Below, piece after piece: positions 43,334 to 57,400 of a stretch of 64,000 nucleotides of DNA. The first letter of the stretch is position 1; each line of letters begins with the position of its first letter. Source of the DNA: Ypsolopha sequella (taxonomy: Eukaryota > Arthropoda > Insecta > Lepidoptera > Ypsolophidae). The notes under the pieces are model-generated. The model saw nothing but the letters and a program-made list of their open reading frames with translations. It had not been told where the DNA came from and did not search any database. The stretch lies in NCBI GenBank assembly GCA_934047225.1, contig OW204010.1:886294-950293 (forward strand). Reading direction: 5' to 3'. A program made the translations under genes and the position numbers.

Positions 43334-46187
43334 TTCAAATTCAAAATTCAAATTTAATTTATTTGTGATTATAAGTTTACAAATGGTGTTCAAACATAAT
43401 ATAAAGTCCTTTATAATCTGTCATTTGACATACAAATATAAAACAACTAACAAAATACAAAATACGAAATAAAAATTGAAACACATAAACACACAAATGC
43501 TAAAATTTCAAATATTTAAAAAATGTCAGTATTTAATATAAATGTCAACGGTTAACTAACCTCACGTAAGAAATAATTATAAGTAGGCATGCCATTCATT
43601 ATATTACACTTAAAATATTATAATGTTAAGTTACACAAACTTGTTTACAAATTCAACACAATAAAATAATATGTCCTGATTCAAAATAATAAAAATATTA
43701 ACCTGTTATAGATTTATCATTCAAAAATTCATTAACTGAATAGTACGCTTTGTCTATTAAAAAAGTCTTGAGTTGTTTTATGAATTCATTCATATTATTG
43801 AAATCCCGAATAAATTTAGGTATTTTATTGTATATAGAAGGTGCCATGGCAAATATACTGTTGTGAAAAAGTGAGGTTTTACATTGTACGAGGCGCAGAC
43901 GATCACAGCGTCTTGCTTGTGTAACATATTGAAAATACTCTGGGTGCGATCTTACAAAAATTGCAGTTTCATATATGTACAGCGCTGGTACTGTGAGTAA
44001 TTTTAATTGCTTGAATTTTGGTACACAAGTGTCCGTTTTTCGCAACCTACAGATAGCCCTTATGCATCTTTTTTGGGATCTTAGTACCGTCTCCATGCCA
44101 GTAGCGTTTCCCCAGAATATTATCCCATATTTGAGAGTTGGAACCACATATCCATAATAAGCTGTGAGTACTGTTTTGCGATTTACAGTTTTACCCAGCA
44201 TGTAAAGGGCATAAGAAAACTGAGTTACTTTTGCACTGACTTGGTCAATATGTATATTCCATTTCAAGTTATTATCAATTTGCAAGCCTAAAAATTTGGT
44301 TACCCTAATTTCCTCAATGGTTTTACCTCCAAACTGTATATTCATCGTAAGGTTTGAATAATTCCTTTGTTTAAAAGACATTATACTCGTTTTATCTATA
44401 TTAAGTTTCAGATTATTTTGTTTTAGCCAATTAGTGATTGAGTCAAGGTCCATGTTTATATCACTTTCATTTTCGCAAATAACAGTGCTGTCGTCAGCAT
44501 ATAAAACCATCGGGTGCTTGATACATTTCGGCAAATCATTTATGTATATGAGGAATAATAATGGACCCAGAACACTGCCTTGTGGCACACCGTAGTGCAC
44601 ACTTCTAGCGTGAGATATGTATGATTTTTCAGTTTTAGATGTAGGGCATATACGTTCAATTTTGGTTATTTGAGTTCTGTCGCTTAAGTATGATTTTATT
44701 AAATTATTAACATTTCCTCTTACGCCATAATTTTCTAGTTTTTGTAATAGGATTTTTTGGTCCACGTGATCAAACGCTTTTGTCATGTCTAAATAGAGTG
44801 CGAATATTGGCAGTCGATTATCGACTCTCTTATATATTTTATTAAAAAAATCGTAAATCGCGAGATCAATATTTTTATTTTTCCTGAATCCGTTTTGCTC
44901 GTGCACTAGTATATTGTTAGTTTCGAAGTATTTATATAATCTGTGGTGAATTATGTTCTCGATGATCTTAGACATTATGGAAATTAGTGCAACTGGTCTG
45001 TAGAACTCCATGTTTTCTTTATCGTCTTTTTTGAATAAAGGTTTTATGACAGACAATTTAAGTTTCTTTGGAAAAACACCGCGTTCTATGCATAGGTTAG
45101 TGACGTGACTTAATATTGGCGCAATTATTAGAGAAACATATTTTATTACTCGTGTACATATATTATCATACCCGGTACTATTCGTATTTTTTAAGTTTGC
45201 AATAACATGATATATTTCTTCGGGACAGGTAGGTTCCATAAACAGCGAATGAGGTTTGCTTAATATGTGTGGTAAATTATTATTTTTTATGTTGTCCTTT
45301 GTCACTGGTACTACTTCATCAATAAAGTAATTATTAAAAGCTTCTGCTATTTCACGTGGGTTTTTAATAAGTCCATCGCTAGTTTTTATTTGTGCTATAT
45401 AATCTCTAGGAAAGTTGTCTTTTGCTTGATTTATAACTTGCCATGTAGCTTTTGATTTATTTTTTGCTTCTGTAATGTGATAATTGTTTTGTGCCTTTTT
45501 TGTTTGTGTTATGACATGTTTTAATCTTTTAGAATAGGTTTTAAATTTGTGTTTGTTTTCCGGTGTTCGAGTTGTCCTGTACTTCCAAAGAAGGTCCCTA
45601 CAGCGCTTACTGCAGTTTTTGATGCCTCTTGATAGCCATTTAGGGGATTTTTTTGTTGTGTGTTTTACTTTTATAATAGGGAAACACAACTCATAAAACA
45701 TAGTAAAATAAAAGTTGTCAAATGCTTCATCAGGATCCACTGAGGAGTATGTGTCAGTAAAATGTATTTTTTCCAGACATTGACCGAACTTTAGTATGTT
45801 TTCTTTCGAATAATCCCGTTTTAACGTGTACCAGCACTTGAGCTTCGAAGTCTTCTTGACAGGGCACTTCAATAATTGTGCTGTGTGATCAGATACAGCG
45901 AACTCGAATATTTCCCCTTTGCTACCACGTATGTTATGAATTATATTATCTAAACATGTTCCACTACAGGGACGTGTTGGTTGTCTAATAGCAAATTTTA
46001 AATTACTGCTTAATACCAGCTCCTCAAATTCCTTAGAAAATTTTGTCTTTACTAAGAGATCGGTATTAAAATCTCCGCATATTACCAGTTTCATTTTCCC
46101 ATTGAAAATGAGCAAGTTTATCATCTCATTTAATTTATTAAAAAATATGTCATAGTAATGATCATTGTTTTTATTATTTAGATGGAT
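43334..46187 (-). mobile_element. unit 3: 5'-truncated CR1/Jockey-group LINE with open RT frame
   Basis: Same ends as the unit 2 copy. It shares GTTTTATGAATTCATTC at about 43777 with unit 4, where units 1 and 2 have GTTTTATAAATTCATTC. Confidence 0.85.
43698..46124 (-). CDS. unit 3: LINE endonuclease-reverse transcriptase, intact 808-codon frame
   Basis: Second intact copy. All RT motifs described for 27222-29648 are kept, with Thr in AQIKTSDGL as in units 1 and 4, so the Ile is private to unit 2. The lack of stops in two of four units is more likely to reflect youth of the insertion than selection at this locus, because the element is 5'-truncated. Confidence 0.88.
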   Translation of the reverse strand: MINLLIFNGKMKLVICGDFNTDLLVKTKFSKEFEELVLSSNLKFAIRQPTRPCSGTCLDNIIHNIRGSKGEIFEFAVSDHTAQLLKCPVKKTSKLKCWYTLKRDYSKENILKFGQCLEKIHFTDTYSSVDPDEAFDNFYFTMFYELCFPIIKVKHTTKKSPKWLSRGIKNCSKRCRDLLWKYRTTRTPENKHKFKTYSKRLKHVITQTKKAQNNYHITEAKNKSKATWQVINQAKDNFPRDYIAQIKTSDGLIKNPREIAEAFNNYFIDEVVPVTKDNIKNNNLPHILSKPHSLFMEPTCPEEIYHVIANLKNTNSTGYDNICTRVIKYVSLIIAPILSHVTNLCIERGVFPKKLKLSVIKPLFKKDDKENMEFYRPVALISIMSKIIENIIHHRLYKYFETNNILVHEQNGFRKNKNIDLAIYDFFNKIYKRVDNRLPIFALYLDMTKAFDHVDQKILLQKLENYGVRGNVNNLIKSYLSDRTQITKIERICPTSKTEKSYISHARSVHYGVPQGSVLGPLLFLIYINDLPKCIKHPMVLYADDSTVICENESDINMDLDSITNWLKQNNLKLNIDKTSIMSFKQRNYSNLTMNIQFGGKTIEEIRVTKFLGLQIDNNLKWNIHIDQVSAKVTQFSYALYMLGKTVNRKTVLTAYYGYVVPTLKYGIIFWGNATGMETVLRSQKRCIRAICRLRKTDTCVPKFKQLKLLTVPALYIYETAIFVRSHPEYFQYVTQARRCDRLRLVQCKTSLFHNSIFAMAPSIYNKIPKFIRDFNNMNEFIKQLKTFLIDKAYYSVNEFLNDKSITG

Positions 46188-46277
46188 TCACGGCTCCACT
46201 GAGCTAGATTTTATTTGGAAATTAGTTTCCTTGTTTTTTTCAAGTTTTCTTACTCTTAAAGTTTTTTTTATGTAGAT

Positions 46278-46583
46278 TCACAAGATTTAATGTAATATAG
46301 TTACCTGTGGTTAAGGCGGTACCTAACCCAACCAGACTATTCACTTAAAGGTTTTAGTAATGTCTTGGCAGAATTTATTCCGAATGTAATATTGCTACCT
46401 GTTGTTAAGGCGGTACCTGTCACAACTATTTGATGTTCTAAAAGTTTTAGTAATGTCTTGGCAGAATTTATTCCGAATGTAATATTGCTACCTGATGTTA
46501 AGGCGGTAACTGTCACAACTATTTGAGGTTCTAAAAGTTTTAATAATGACTTGGCCAAAATTTTGTTACAATGTAATATGTTA
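46278..46583. repeat. unit 3: 93-bp minisatellite
   Basis: As in unit 2. Just after it, at about 46573, GTAATATGTTAG lacks one T present in units 1 and 2. This marker is shared with unit 4. Confidence 0.8.
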
Positions 46584-46728
46584 GTTACATCTTCAGTCTT
46601 GTGAAATTATACATATTTTTGATAAAGTTAAATACAAATAATTGTAAAGTACCTCGAAGTTTTCTTCAGAACCTTTTTCCAACTATTAGGTTACAATAAG
46701 GTCACTTTTTGACTTTATTTGTTAAGAA

Positions 46729-46769
46729 GCACGACTGGTGGAAAAGACCGGGTACCCGCCGGTCGTGCC
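46729..46769. repeat. unit 3: GC-rich hairpin
   Basis: Same as the unit 2 hairpin (GCACGAC left arm). Confidence 0.5.
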
Positions 46770-46987
46770 ACTTTACATTGCGTAAAAACGAGGCAATATT
46801 GACGATATCCTGACAGCTATTATGATGGTGTTTTATCAAATTTTGCTTTTTGGGCTGTATAGAGACGTAGCTAGATGTCACTAGAATATACTCATGAAAA
46901 AAGATATGAAGAAAATAAGCTGTAGACTTCACATTCGGTTTATACCTATTGTATGAATTTTAAGAAAAATACAGGGGTAAAGGGACC

Positions 46988-47546
46988 TCTTAAGGAAAAC
47001 CTTGTATTATACTATTTGTTATCTTAGTAAAAAATAATTCAAGGAAAAAAATAAACAAAGCTATCGCCACATTGAACAGTAGATAATTAATCCCTTTATA
47101 ATAGAACAACATGGTTTTCATATTTTTTACATTATTTGTTCAACAATTCCTTTCTGTGTTGACTTTTAAATGCAAAATATTATCTAAAGTGTTCATCCCT
47201 ACATTTTCATAGTGAGAAAATTTGTATGAAAAACGTAAAAAAAAACGTAAAAACCTAAAACGTAATATAAATAAAAACGTCAAAAGTATGTTTTTACAGC
47301 TCTATAGAGGGCCGTTAATATTGGTATTTATTAATTTTACCCAGAAAAAATTGTCTAGACAAACGGACAGACAGACAAACATAGGGATAACAAATTAATC
47401 CTAAAAGAGTTTCATTGTTTTCATTTTGCGTAACAGAACCTGAACATGTACCGACAGGATTATCTACGATCTAATAATTTTGCCATGCACTGTAAATATT
47501 TCAAAATAAATTTCTATATTTTAAATACTTGGCGATTTATCCCAAG
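46988..47546 (-). repeat. unit 3: X' (undeleted)
   Basis: Has the full tract deleted in unit 2. It carries AACATGGTTTTC (about 47107), shared with unit 4, where units 1 and 2 have AACATAGTTTTC. Confidence 0.85.
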
Positions 47547-50500
47547 TAAGTGTACCTATATAATTTGCAAAAAACTTCACTTATTGGACCTGAAATGGTG
47601 AGCCAATACTAGAGGGTAATTTCACGAAAAGGTCATTGACCTTTGTTACAGATCTCAGTAAGTATAAGTAAATTAATTTGGGTTTCAATAACGATCACAA
47701 AATTATTCTTTTAGAGTAACATATATTATTTTCCCGCTTAAGAGTATGAATTCATTCCAAATTCATTCAGTTTTGTTGTTATGACTATGGCACGATGTAG
47801 CTAAATCACTCATACGCATATTTTGTTGAGTTTTTAACGGCAGGAATATGATGCTCCTCGAAATATTACTTTATAAAATTAATTTCAATGTGTTTTGAAG
47901 TAGTTTTGGGAGATATTTATAGCTTGCAAAAAAGGGCACAGGTTCCACGTCTTACGGGCGCCAATGCTAGGCGTAGACTGACAATATCTTGCTGCCACTG
48001 ACTGCATCAGTGGATTTACGTATTTTTGGAAAAAGGGGGTGCTTTTTTTGACCCGAATAACGTGGTATTTGGAAAATGAATAGATATCATTCACACGAAT
48101 TTTATTAAAAAGAACCAACGAAATCGCGAAAGCGATACCTGAAACAAAATCGATAAGAAGTGTGCAATAGAGGGTTACAAAAAAATTCGTTGACAGTACA
48201 AATATAAATCGATTAACGTGGTTTGTGTAAAATGAATACCTTAAAGTTCAACCAAAAACATGTATTTTTTTTATGGCTATACGTAACCTAATTATTGCAA
48301 CAAAATCATCCGAAAGCTGACATTTTATTTCTGTTTGTATTTTCGTTCCCTTTAACAGGCCCGTATCTCCCAAACGGCTGATGCTAAACACATGTCATGT
48401 TCGACGACGACGGTAAAAAAAAAAAAAAACGAAAAAAAAGTTGCGAAAATTTTGATCGGCTAACTGTAAGGAGTTTGGGTTTCAACTATAGCGATTGGTA
48501 AATTGGGGCTACATGACCAAAAAAAAAATTGAATTTGACAGGTTTTGACAGTTTTTTGACAGATCCAAAAAAGTATTCCGATTTGTATGAAACTATCTAT
48601 CAAAGGGCATTTATGGTCACCGATTACGCTGCCGTATTCAAATTTGACATTTTTTAACAACTGAAAGGGATTTTGACACTTTTTCGGAAAACATTTGTTC
48701 GGTGAGTCCCGGTATTTGGCACGGAGCCGAAAAACGAGCATATGAGGACGGAGAACGTTCGAGGCGTTCGTAATCCGAGCATGCGAGTATTTCGACCGAG
48801 CACTACACCTGGACCCCCAGAGGGAGTGAAAGCACTTAAAATGTATGTTTCTGAAAAAAAAAAAAATTGTTTCCTGTAGGCAACGCGAGCGAAGCCGCGG
48901 GCAGAAGCTAGTAAAATATAAAGTCCTGACTGACTGATATATCAACGGACAGCCTAAGCCGCTGGTCCTAAAGACTTGAAATTTGGCATATAGATACCTT
49001 ATAATAGTGAAGACATGCACTAAGAAAGGATTTTTCAAAATTCTCCCTCTAAGGGGGTGAAACGGGTGTCCAAAGTTTGTATGGGGAAACAAGATTAGTT
49101 TTACTATTTTATTCGAGATTTCACAGGAGTACTCCTATCCATAAATGAGTAAACACGTATTTCAGGTTTTTTCAAGATTCAACCCCTAAAAGGGGGAAAT
49201 GGGGTGACAAAGTCTGAAAACCAAGATGGGTATCGTTTGTATGGTTTATCGGGTCGCTGATTACGAAAACAACAACGATTTTAAAATCCAACGTTGTGGA
49301 CGTGAAAAAAGCTTTTCCAGAATTCAAACCCTAAAAGGGGGAAATGGGGTGACAAAGTCTGGAAACCAACATGCGTATCGTTTGTATGGTTTATGATTCA
49401 CAAAACACGATTCAGTGCGTGTTCGAAAATTTACAAATGCGTATCCGGCAATAAAAAACGTTACTTTGGATCACAGTTTGGGCCCTAGACCCAAATACAT
49501 TGTTTTATACTCCAAGTTACGGTAGATGATATTAAAAGCCAACCCGAGAGATGATATATAAAAATAAACCAAATGAATGAATTCGAGATGTCTTCACGCG
49601 GCCAAATCATTTGATTGGTCGCTTCCGCGTCACGCGCTTTAAGCTCCGCCCCTTCTAACAAAAATCTACCTCTCTTTTCAATCGGTTGTGGTTCAGGTGT
49701 CTCCGCTCCCTGTGAACTGCAAAACTATTTATGTAACTGCCCATTCCATCATTTTTACTGGCCATTTATTATTTAGTCTGCTTACGTATTTTTAGTATGT
49801 ACTGACATTGTAAGACAATATAACTGGCCAATTATTTTTTTATTACTGTCTATGTTTTACTGTCGCACAAATTTACCAACCACCGATAAAAAAAAAATAA
49901 CTGCTCATTATTTTTTTCAACTGATCATCACCTTTCGAATGTTTAAATAACAGTTGAAATAATTTGTTCCCATAATCTAATACTAGATTTGTGGGTCCCG
50001 AGTTTACTAGTATTTGGGTCCGTTTGGTTTTATTTCGTGTGCACTTTTTGGTAACCGTCTTACACAATCATCGAATTCAAATAAATCTTGAATAGTTTCG
50101 TTATTGATCTCAGTCTAAAATCAAACTTATATATTTTTGTTTGAATTTTTTCATTTGCTACTTTTGACTCTTCTTACCATGAAAAAAAATGTTCTACGCT
50201 TAGCTGGCAAGTAATTTTATATATGTAATAATTTATAGTTTCAGTCGTATCTTAAGAACAAACCCTTAAAAAACGTAAATTTAACGGTTTTTTACCGAAA
50301 GTGTAGCCGAATGTGGTTTTATTGTTTTAGATAAAATCTGAAATTTTATACATAATAAATTTTGAAAATGTAATCTAGATTAATTTCTTCTGAAACAAAA
50401 TTTCAATTTTGCGCTTGCAACGAAATCGGCACGATTGTATTGCTCTCGCAAGTTTCATGGAGTATACACCTTAAAGCAAAATGAAACAACATGACATTTT

Positions 50501-50880
50501 GCCACGCCCACAAATGTGTTGGTCACTTCATGACCGTCAAATGTGTGTACAAATGTCGTCGGTCATCATCGCGTGTCAAAGCTGTCTTCAATAAGTGAGT
50601 TGAAATACATGTTGAAACCGAGTTTCCAGCCAACCGGACGACTTTTCACAAATTTAATACCTAATTAGAGAGCTGTCAAGTGTTATAAACTGTCATCAGT
50701 CAGTATGTATTTGTAATACCATTCATTAGAGTCCAAGCACGGGGAATCTAAGGAAGGTCGCAACCTCATTTTACAGTACATAGCTAGGGGCAAGGACATC
50801 CCTACTGCCAGCAGGGACATAACTATGTCAAGGTCAAAGAATGTCAAAGCACATCCCTAATGTCAGGAACACTTCGGGTT
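47547..50880. other. unit 3: right part with interspersed repeats, no gene
   Basis: Contains the lepidopteran-type repeat (about 48878-49092) and the paired 75-bp repeats (49174-49248, 49319-49393). AAATAAACC at about 49560 is shared with unit 2 but not unit 1. Confidence 0.6.
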
Positions 50881-50950
50881 GCGGTGGTAGCTCAGGGGTA
50901 GAACGCTGGCCTCTCAATTTTGAGATAAAGGTCCAATCCCTGATCGGCCA
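50881..50950 (+). repeat. unit 3 end: plus-strand tRNA-like sequence
   Basis: Third copy of 17864-17933, with the same weak B box (GGTCCAATCCC). Confidence 0.55.
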
Positions 50951-51016
50951 TGGACCAATGAACTTGTCGGAATTTATGTGCATAGTATTTGTTTTTACCA
51001 CTTGCTGAACGGTAAA

Positions 51017-52617
51017 GATATTCTGTACGCTGTACATGAACTATTTTATGCACCATTATTTTATACGCAAGATAACGTAGTAGGTGGTCAGCTTTATCGC
51101 CATACTTTGAGCACCAATACATGCTTTAAAGAGCATGCCGGTCTATATCACAATGTGTTTTTCACCTTTCACCAAGTGTTATACAAATTAAGTATTCACA
51201 TAGATTCTGAATTACTCATTAAAGAACATCCGAATGGAAGGATTCGAACCTTGTCTCAAGATTGAGAACTCAGCGTCCTTCTGAGTGAGCTACTGCTGCG
51301 TCAGGCAAATACCGGAGATACAAGTTATAACAAATTTACTTACCATCATCAACTGAAAATATTTTTAGAAATTAGTTTTGTTAATGTTATATGAGAAAAT
51401 ATTATACCGTTTTCCATTTTTAAAAAGCATTACGGACTTTGCTTCAATTAAACAGGGAGATAATACTAATTTCAATGCAACTAAATTAATAGCTTGACAC
51501 AAAGTTTTCCTCAGTCATTTCTTTTTTTATTCATTTCTTTCATTATAAGTTTTGTGTATAGGATTGTAATTTTTTTGTGAGCCTCACTTCGTTTGCATTT
51601 ACAGTGTTCATCACAAAACCACTTAAATTTACGAATCAGATATTCTGGACGCTGTATATGAACTATTTTATGCACCATTATTTTATATGCAAGATAACGT
51701 AAAAGATGGTCAGCTTTATCGCCGTACTACGAGCACCGATACATGCTTTAAAGAGCATGTCGATCTATATTACAATGTGTCCTTCACCGTTCAACGAGTG
51801 GTATTCTCATAAGAGAATGTCCAAACGGAAGGATTCGAACCTTGTCTCAAGATTGAGAGTTCAACGTCCTACTGACTGAGCTACTGCTGCATCAAGCAAA
51901 TACCGGATATACAAGTTATATCAATTAACTTACTTGGTGTTTCTGAAATTGTTGTAAGAAATTAGTTTTGTTAATGTTATATGAGAAAATATTATACCGT
52001 TTTCCATTTTTAAAAAGCATTACGGACTATGCTTCAATTAAACAGGGAGATAATACTAATTTCAATGCAACTAAATTAACAGCTTGACACAAAGTTTTCC
52101 TCAGTCATTTCTTTTTTATTCATTTCTTTCCTTATAAGTTTTGTGTATAGGATTGTAATTTTTTTTTGAGCCTCACTTCGTTTGCATTTACAGTGTTCAT
52201 CACAAAACCACTTAAATTTACGAATCAGATATTCTGGACGCTGTATATGAACTATTTTATGCACCATTATTTTATACGCAAGATAACGTAAAATATGGTC
52301 AGCTTTATCGCCGTACTTCGAGCACCGATACATGCTTTAAAGAGCATGTCGATCTATATTACAATGTGTCCTTCACCGTTCAACGAGTGGTATTCTCATA
52401 AGAGAATGTCCAAGCGGAAGGATTCGAACCTTGTCTCAAGATTGAGAGTTCAACGTCCTACTGACTGAGCTACTGCTGCATCAAGCAAATACCGGATATA
52501 CAAGTTATATCAATTAACTTACTTGATGGTTCTGAAATTGTTGTAAGAAATTAGTTTTGTTAATGTTATATGAGAAAATATTATACCGTTTTCCATTTTT
52601 AAAAAGCATTACGGACT
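51017..52617. repeat. unit 4: tandem sub-repeat block
   Basis: Minus-strand tRNA-like heads at 51236-51299, 51827-51890 and 52416-52479. The TCTA microsatellite is at 52618-52650. Confidence 0.85.
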
Positions 52618-52650
52618 TTCTTTCTATCTCTCTATCTATATCTATATTTA

Positions 52651-53723
52651 TCCCAGCAAAATATCTTGGGAACGGAAAGTGTACCACGGAAAAGATGTGT
52701 CTAGGAAAAGATCTACCTGCCGAAAGTGTCAAAATTTAAGAGTATGACATAGCCAAAACAAAAACCAGTTCTTGGCGTGGCTTATTCAGGTTACGTTTGC
52801 GCGCGGGGGGAAATTTGTCCCGGTCTCTAAGCTCGCGTCACCATAGCAAAAATACGAATAGAGTGGATGAGGCAGGGTCAAAAGTAATACGTATTTTATT
52901 TTATCCAATTTATTAGTGTATTTCGATCATCGTCACACGGCATTGATCCTACTTGCTATCACGTCGGGACGTAAATTTATTATGGTCGGCTAAAAGTGGT
53001 TTTTTGAGTGTTTGATTTATTAGTTGACCCTCGGAAATAAATTGGACCAAAAATTTCTTTACAAAAAATTTTTACTAAAGTTGTTATTACAAAAAGTGGA
53101 AGCTAACAAATATTCTCAGAAGGAATGCACCACGTCACTATCTATCTCACTGTAGCCTATATCAATTATGCCTCTCTCATTCAACTACGTTTAACTGGGT
53201 TACTATCTCATTCCAACTCATTTTAAATACCGTCACTATTTATCTCACTCTAACGCGTGTTAAATGGCGTCGTGAACGTCAAATATTTTTACTGCCCGCC
53301 ATTCTTTCATTCTATATTCTAATTATTTAAAAAAATACGCAGCTCCTTTGGTAGTAAAATAGCAATAACTTTTTTTTCAAAAGTAATACACAAAAATTGC
53401 CAGATCATTTGAAAAACAATATTTGATGAGCCGTTATTTAAGACAATTTGCAAAACTAACATAGAACATTTTTTTTCAGGGTGTGGTGTCGAACTAACCT
53501 AATTACAAAAAATTGCTCATAAATTGGGTTTTTATTTTTTCTTTCTGATGTTACAGCATTTCAAGGTTTATTTTTGACTTTATCAATAGCAGGACTATGC
53601 AGAATTGCGCAACAAAAATTTTATTCTTAGAATTTAGAACTGGTTAGCTTTGACTCTCAAAAATCTATTCGAATTTATAAAAGTACCATCAACTCGAAGA
53701 CTATCTACTTTTGCTGAAGTCAT
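52651..53723. other. unit 4: spacer without recognisable genes
   Basis: Counterpart of 36113-37187; nothing coding. Confidence 0.6.
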
Positions 53724-54466
53724 AATTTGATATTCTGGTCAGTCGTGAGCTGGCCTAAGGGAAAGGCCTAAGGGCCTAAGGGCTTTTCCAAGGGAAAGCG
53801 TTGACTTTTGGGACACCTGTTTACCCGTGGGATAAATCGCCAAGTGTTTAAAATATAGAAATTTATTTGTATCATAGTTTGAAATGTTCAGGTCCCTTTA
53901 CGCAAAATGAAAAAACAAAACTCCTTTAGGATTAATTTGTTGTCCCTATGTTTGTCTGTTTGTCCGTTTGTCTAGGCAATTTTTCTGAGTAAAATCAATA
54001 AATGCTAATATTTACAGCCCTGTAAAACATACATATTATAACGTTTTTATGGCCTTTTGTTTAACTTTTTCATACAAATTTTCTCCTTATGAAAATATAG
54101 AGATCAACACTTGACATAATATTTTGCATTTGAAAGAAAGCACAGAAAGGAACTGTAGAACAAATTATGTAAAAAATATAAAAACCATATCGTTCTATTC
54201 TAAAGGGATTAATAATTTACTGTTTGTTCAATGTGGCGATAGCTTTGTTTATTATTATTTTTTTCTTTGTTACCAAGATAACAAATATTTTCATACAAGG
54301 TTTTCCTTAAGGGCTATTTCTCCGAATTTGTAACAAAATATTAAGAAATAATTATAACGGTAAAGTACAACTTTTAGCTAAGACAATTTATTGTTAAAAG
54401 TTTGCTATATGCATAAACATTTTAATGATATTATGGTATCTTCAAAATAATTGGGTTTTCCATAAG
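53724..54466 (+). repeat. unit 4: X segment, left copy
   Basis: 743 bp, ending TTTTCCATAAG directly at the BEL 5' LTR. Confidence 0.9.
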
Positions 54467-57400
54467 TGTTCACGCCACAGCGTGACGGTATGCGCATTTC
54501 AGCGCATGCGCAGAAAGTAACTCGCGACAGAATCGAGTCGCGCGCTGAGCACCGCTCGCTCGCTCTGTTCGGCTCGACAAGCCTCCCGAGGCGCACGTCT
54601 GCGCACTCGCGAGCTGGCGCCAACCCGCGCGTTGGCTCACTCTCTCTTCCGCGCTAGACATTGTCCAAACAACCCGTGTGCACACATTCGCGCCGCCACA
54701 ACCAAAACCTCTCATACCTAACAGTGTTGTGTTCATACCAGTGCTGTGTACATTACTCCAACCAAGACATTTAGCACATTCCTGCCCAAGGCGCCAGCTC
54801 CATCAGCCCACCAAGAAAAGACGCCACGCAGCACATACCAGCCCATCCAAAACAGGTTAGTTCACCCACAATCTTTTCTTCTCCCGTGTCATACCCTCAA
54901 ATCCCATCAGCCCTGCATTCCTGTAGCCAGCGGCTACATTTTGGTCCTTCGGCCGGCTCAAATTTTTGGTCTCTTCGAGCGGAAAATTTTTGGTTTTGGC
55001 TCTTCGGGCCTTTGAACCATCCCCCGCTTCCCCCCGCCGGCCCGTAATTTCGTTACTGAACCAGCCCCCCTCGATTTACTACAGTCCATTTTCACATTTT
55101 GATAAAACATATTACGAACCGTTACTGAACCAGCCCCCGTCGATTTACTACAGTCCATTTTCACCCGGTTGCATATTTTTTTTGCAGCCCTTTCCCGGCA
55201 AAAAACATTTTGTGATCTTGAGAATACCTATGTCGGGTAGGTAATTCCGCGCCGACTAGAACATTCCATTTATCGGTATAGAACCGGCCCCCCCCCCGTC
55301 CCCGGCACAGAATAAACTCACTTTCATCCCGTTTGTTATTATTATTCAGCTCAGATAATATAATTATATCCTTTTGGATCACCCATTTTGTTTAAACAAA
55401 TAACAAAATTTTATAGACCCGGTGCCGGGTATTAATTTGACACCTTATCTTGTGTTCTGGAATTGGTTATCCATTCAGCCCAATTGTTTGTTACAGTCCA
55501 CTATATTTCTTTATTAAACCTCCCCCGTCACTCCCCGGGATTAATTATCAGCCCCTATAAACCCCATACGTAAAATTAATTAAACTCAAAGTCAGCATTT
55601 TGCTCAATACTGTTAGGTACCATTTTTTACATGTAACTCCCGACCCAATCTTTTCAAATGTTCTCGAAGTGATTCAACTCTGCTCGTAAATAGTTCACAT
55701 TTTAGTTTCATAACGTGTTACAAGTTTTGTATCGCCCGAAAAGTTGTAAATCTACCCACGTATTTTGCGAGATATTTTTTCGGTGCGAGTATAAATTTGC
55801 TTTATTTCGTGCATTTACGTAAGTTACGCACATACGTAAAACCCACGTATACATAAATTATTACGTTACCAAAGCTTGATTTGCATCATTGGATTGTCCG
55901 CTCATTTAGATCCGATTTCGGCCAGGTAAATACATTCTTTGTTTGTTTACACACCCAATGAGGCAGTAGGTAGGTATTTTGGTCTAAAAATAGAATCGTC
56001 GACGACTGATGTTTTTTGTTGTAGATGTACTTTCGTGCAAGCAAGAACTAACGTGTATTGTCGGCACACTTTTCGGTATTTAATGTTACGGTAATCTCGT
56101 GTCGCAGTAATATATTGCCGACAGTTTTTTCGTGTTATTGTATGCTTTTTTAACCGGGTATATATATAGCACAAATATAGTAAACATTTTTTTTTCTCTT
56201 CTCATCTCTGATCTTATTGTTAATGGTACACATATAGGGTGTTCCATGTTGGTTTATCAGCTCATATACAGGTTGTTTAAAAAAAAAAAATTTTATTATT
56301 TTTTTTTTTTTCTCTCTGTCGGGTTTATTTTCCGTGTTCCGTTTGAACATAGCCTTTGTTATTTCGGCCCGCGCAAGTTACAAGCTATCCGCACGTTGGA
56401 GTTGGTAGCGCTCAAGTTTTAATAACTCATTTTCACATATAGTCACACTCATCACACATTCAATCAGCACATACACACTCAGCTCATTTTCACTCACACA
56501 TTCAATCAGCACATACACACTCAGCTCATTTTCATTCACACACACTCAGCTCATTTTCACTCACACATTCACTCATCACATACACACTCAGCTCATTTTC
56601 ACTCAGCGCACTCAGCACACTCATCACACACACACACTCATCACATACACACTCAGTTCATTTTCACTCAATGACTTCAACTCCAACAGAGAATTCTTGT
56701 AACTCCGCACAACGTGTAGTAAACGTCACTAACACACCAATTTTGTTGCCAACCGTCTCACTTAAAATAGCAGACGTACATGGTCAATTTCACTCAGCAC
56801 GAGCCCTGTTAGGTTTTATCTCACGTCGCGGTACTCCAGTTCTCATTCGCTCAGACTGCGGCACAAACTATGTAGGTGCTAGAAATCAGCTCATTGAAGT
56901 TCAGAACTTCCTCAGGTCAAACAATGATGCAATCACTCACAAGCTCGCGAATCAGCACATAACTTGGTTCGGCGCTCTGCACGAAATAATACTCAACTCA
57001 AGACCCCTCTGCCCGATTTCATCCGACCCTACGGACTTTGACCCTCTCACGGCCGGACATTTCATTATTGGTCGTCCGCTCACCGCTCTACCTGAGCAGT
57101 CTTTTTACGACAGACCCATATCTGCTCTTAAACGCTTTCAGCTCATTCAAGCGCTCTCTCAGCGCTTTTGGATTCTCTGGTCCAGATCCTACCTCCATAC
57201 CCTGCAAACCCGCTCCAAATGGCTCTCCACTTCTTCCCCTCCTCAAGTGGGTGAACTGGTCCTCATCAAAGAGGATGACCTGCCTCCGCTCCAATGGAAG
57301 TTGGGAAGAATTCTCCGCACAATGCCTGGCAAGGATGGAGTGATCCAAGTTGTGGATCTGGACACAGCCCATGGAAATCTGCGACGACCTGTGTTCAAGA

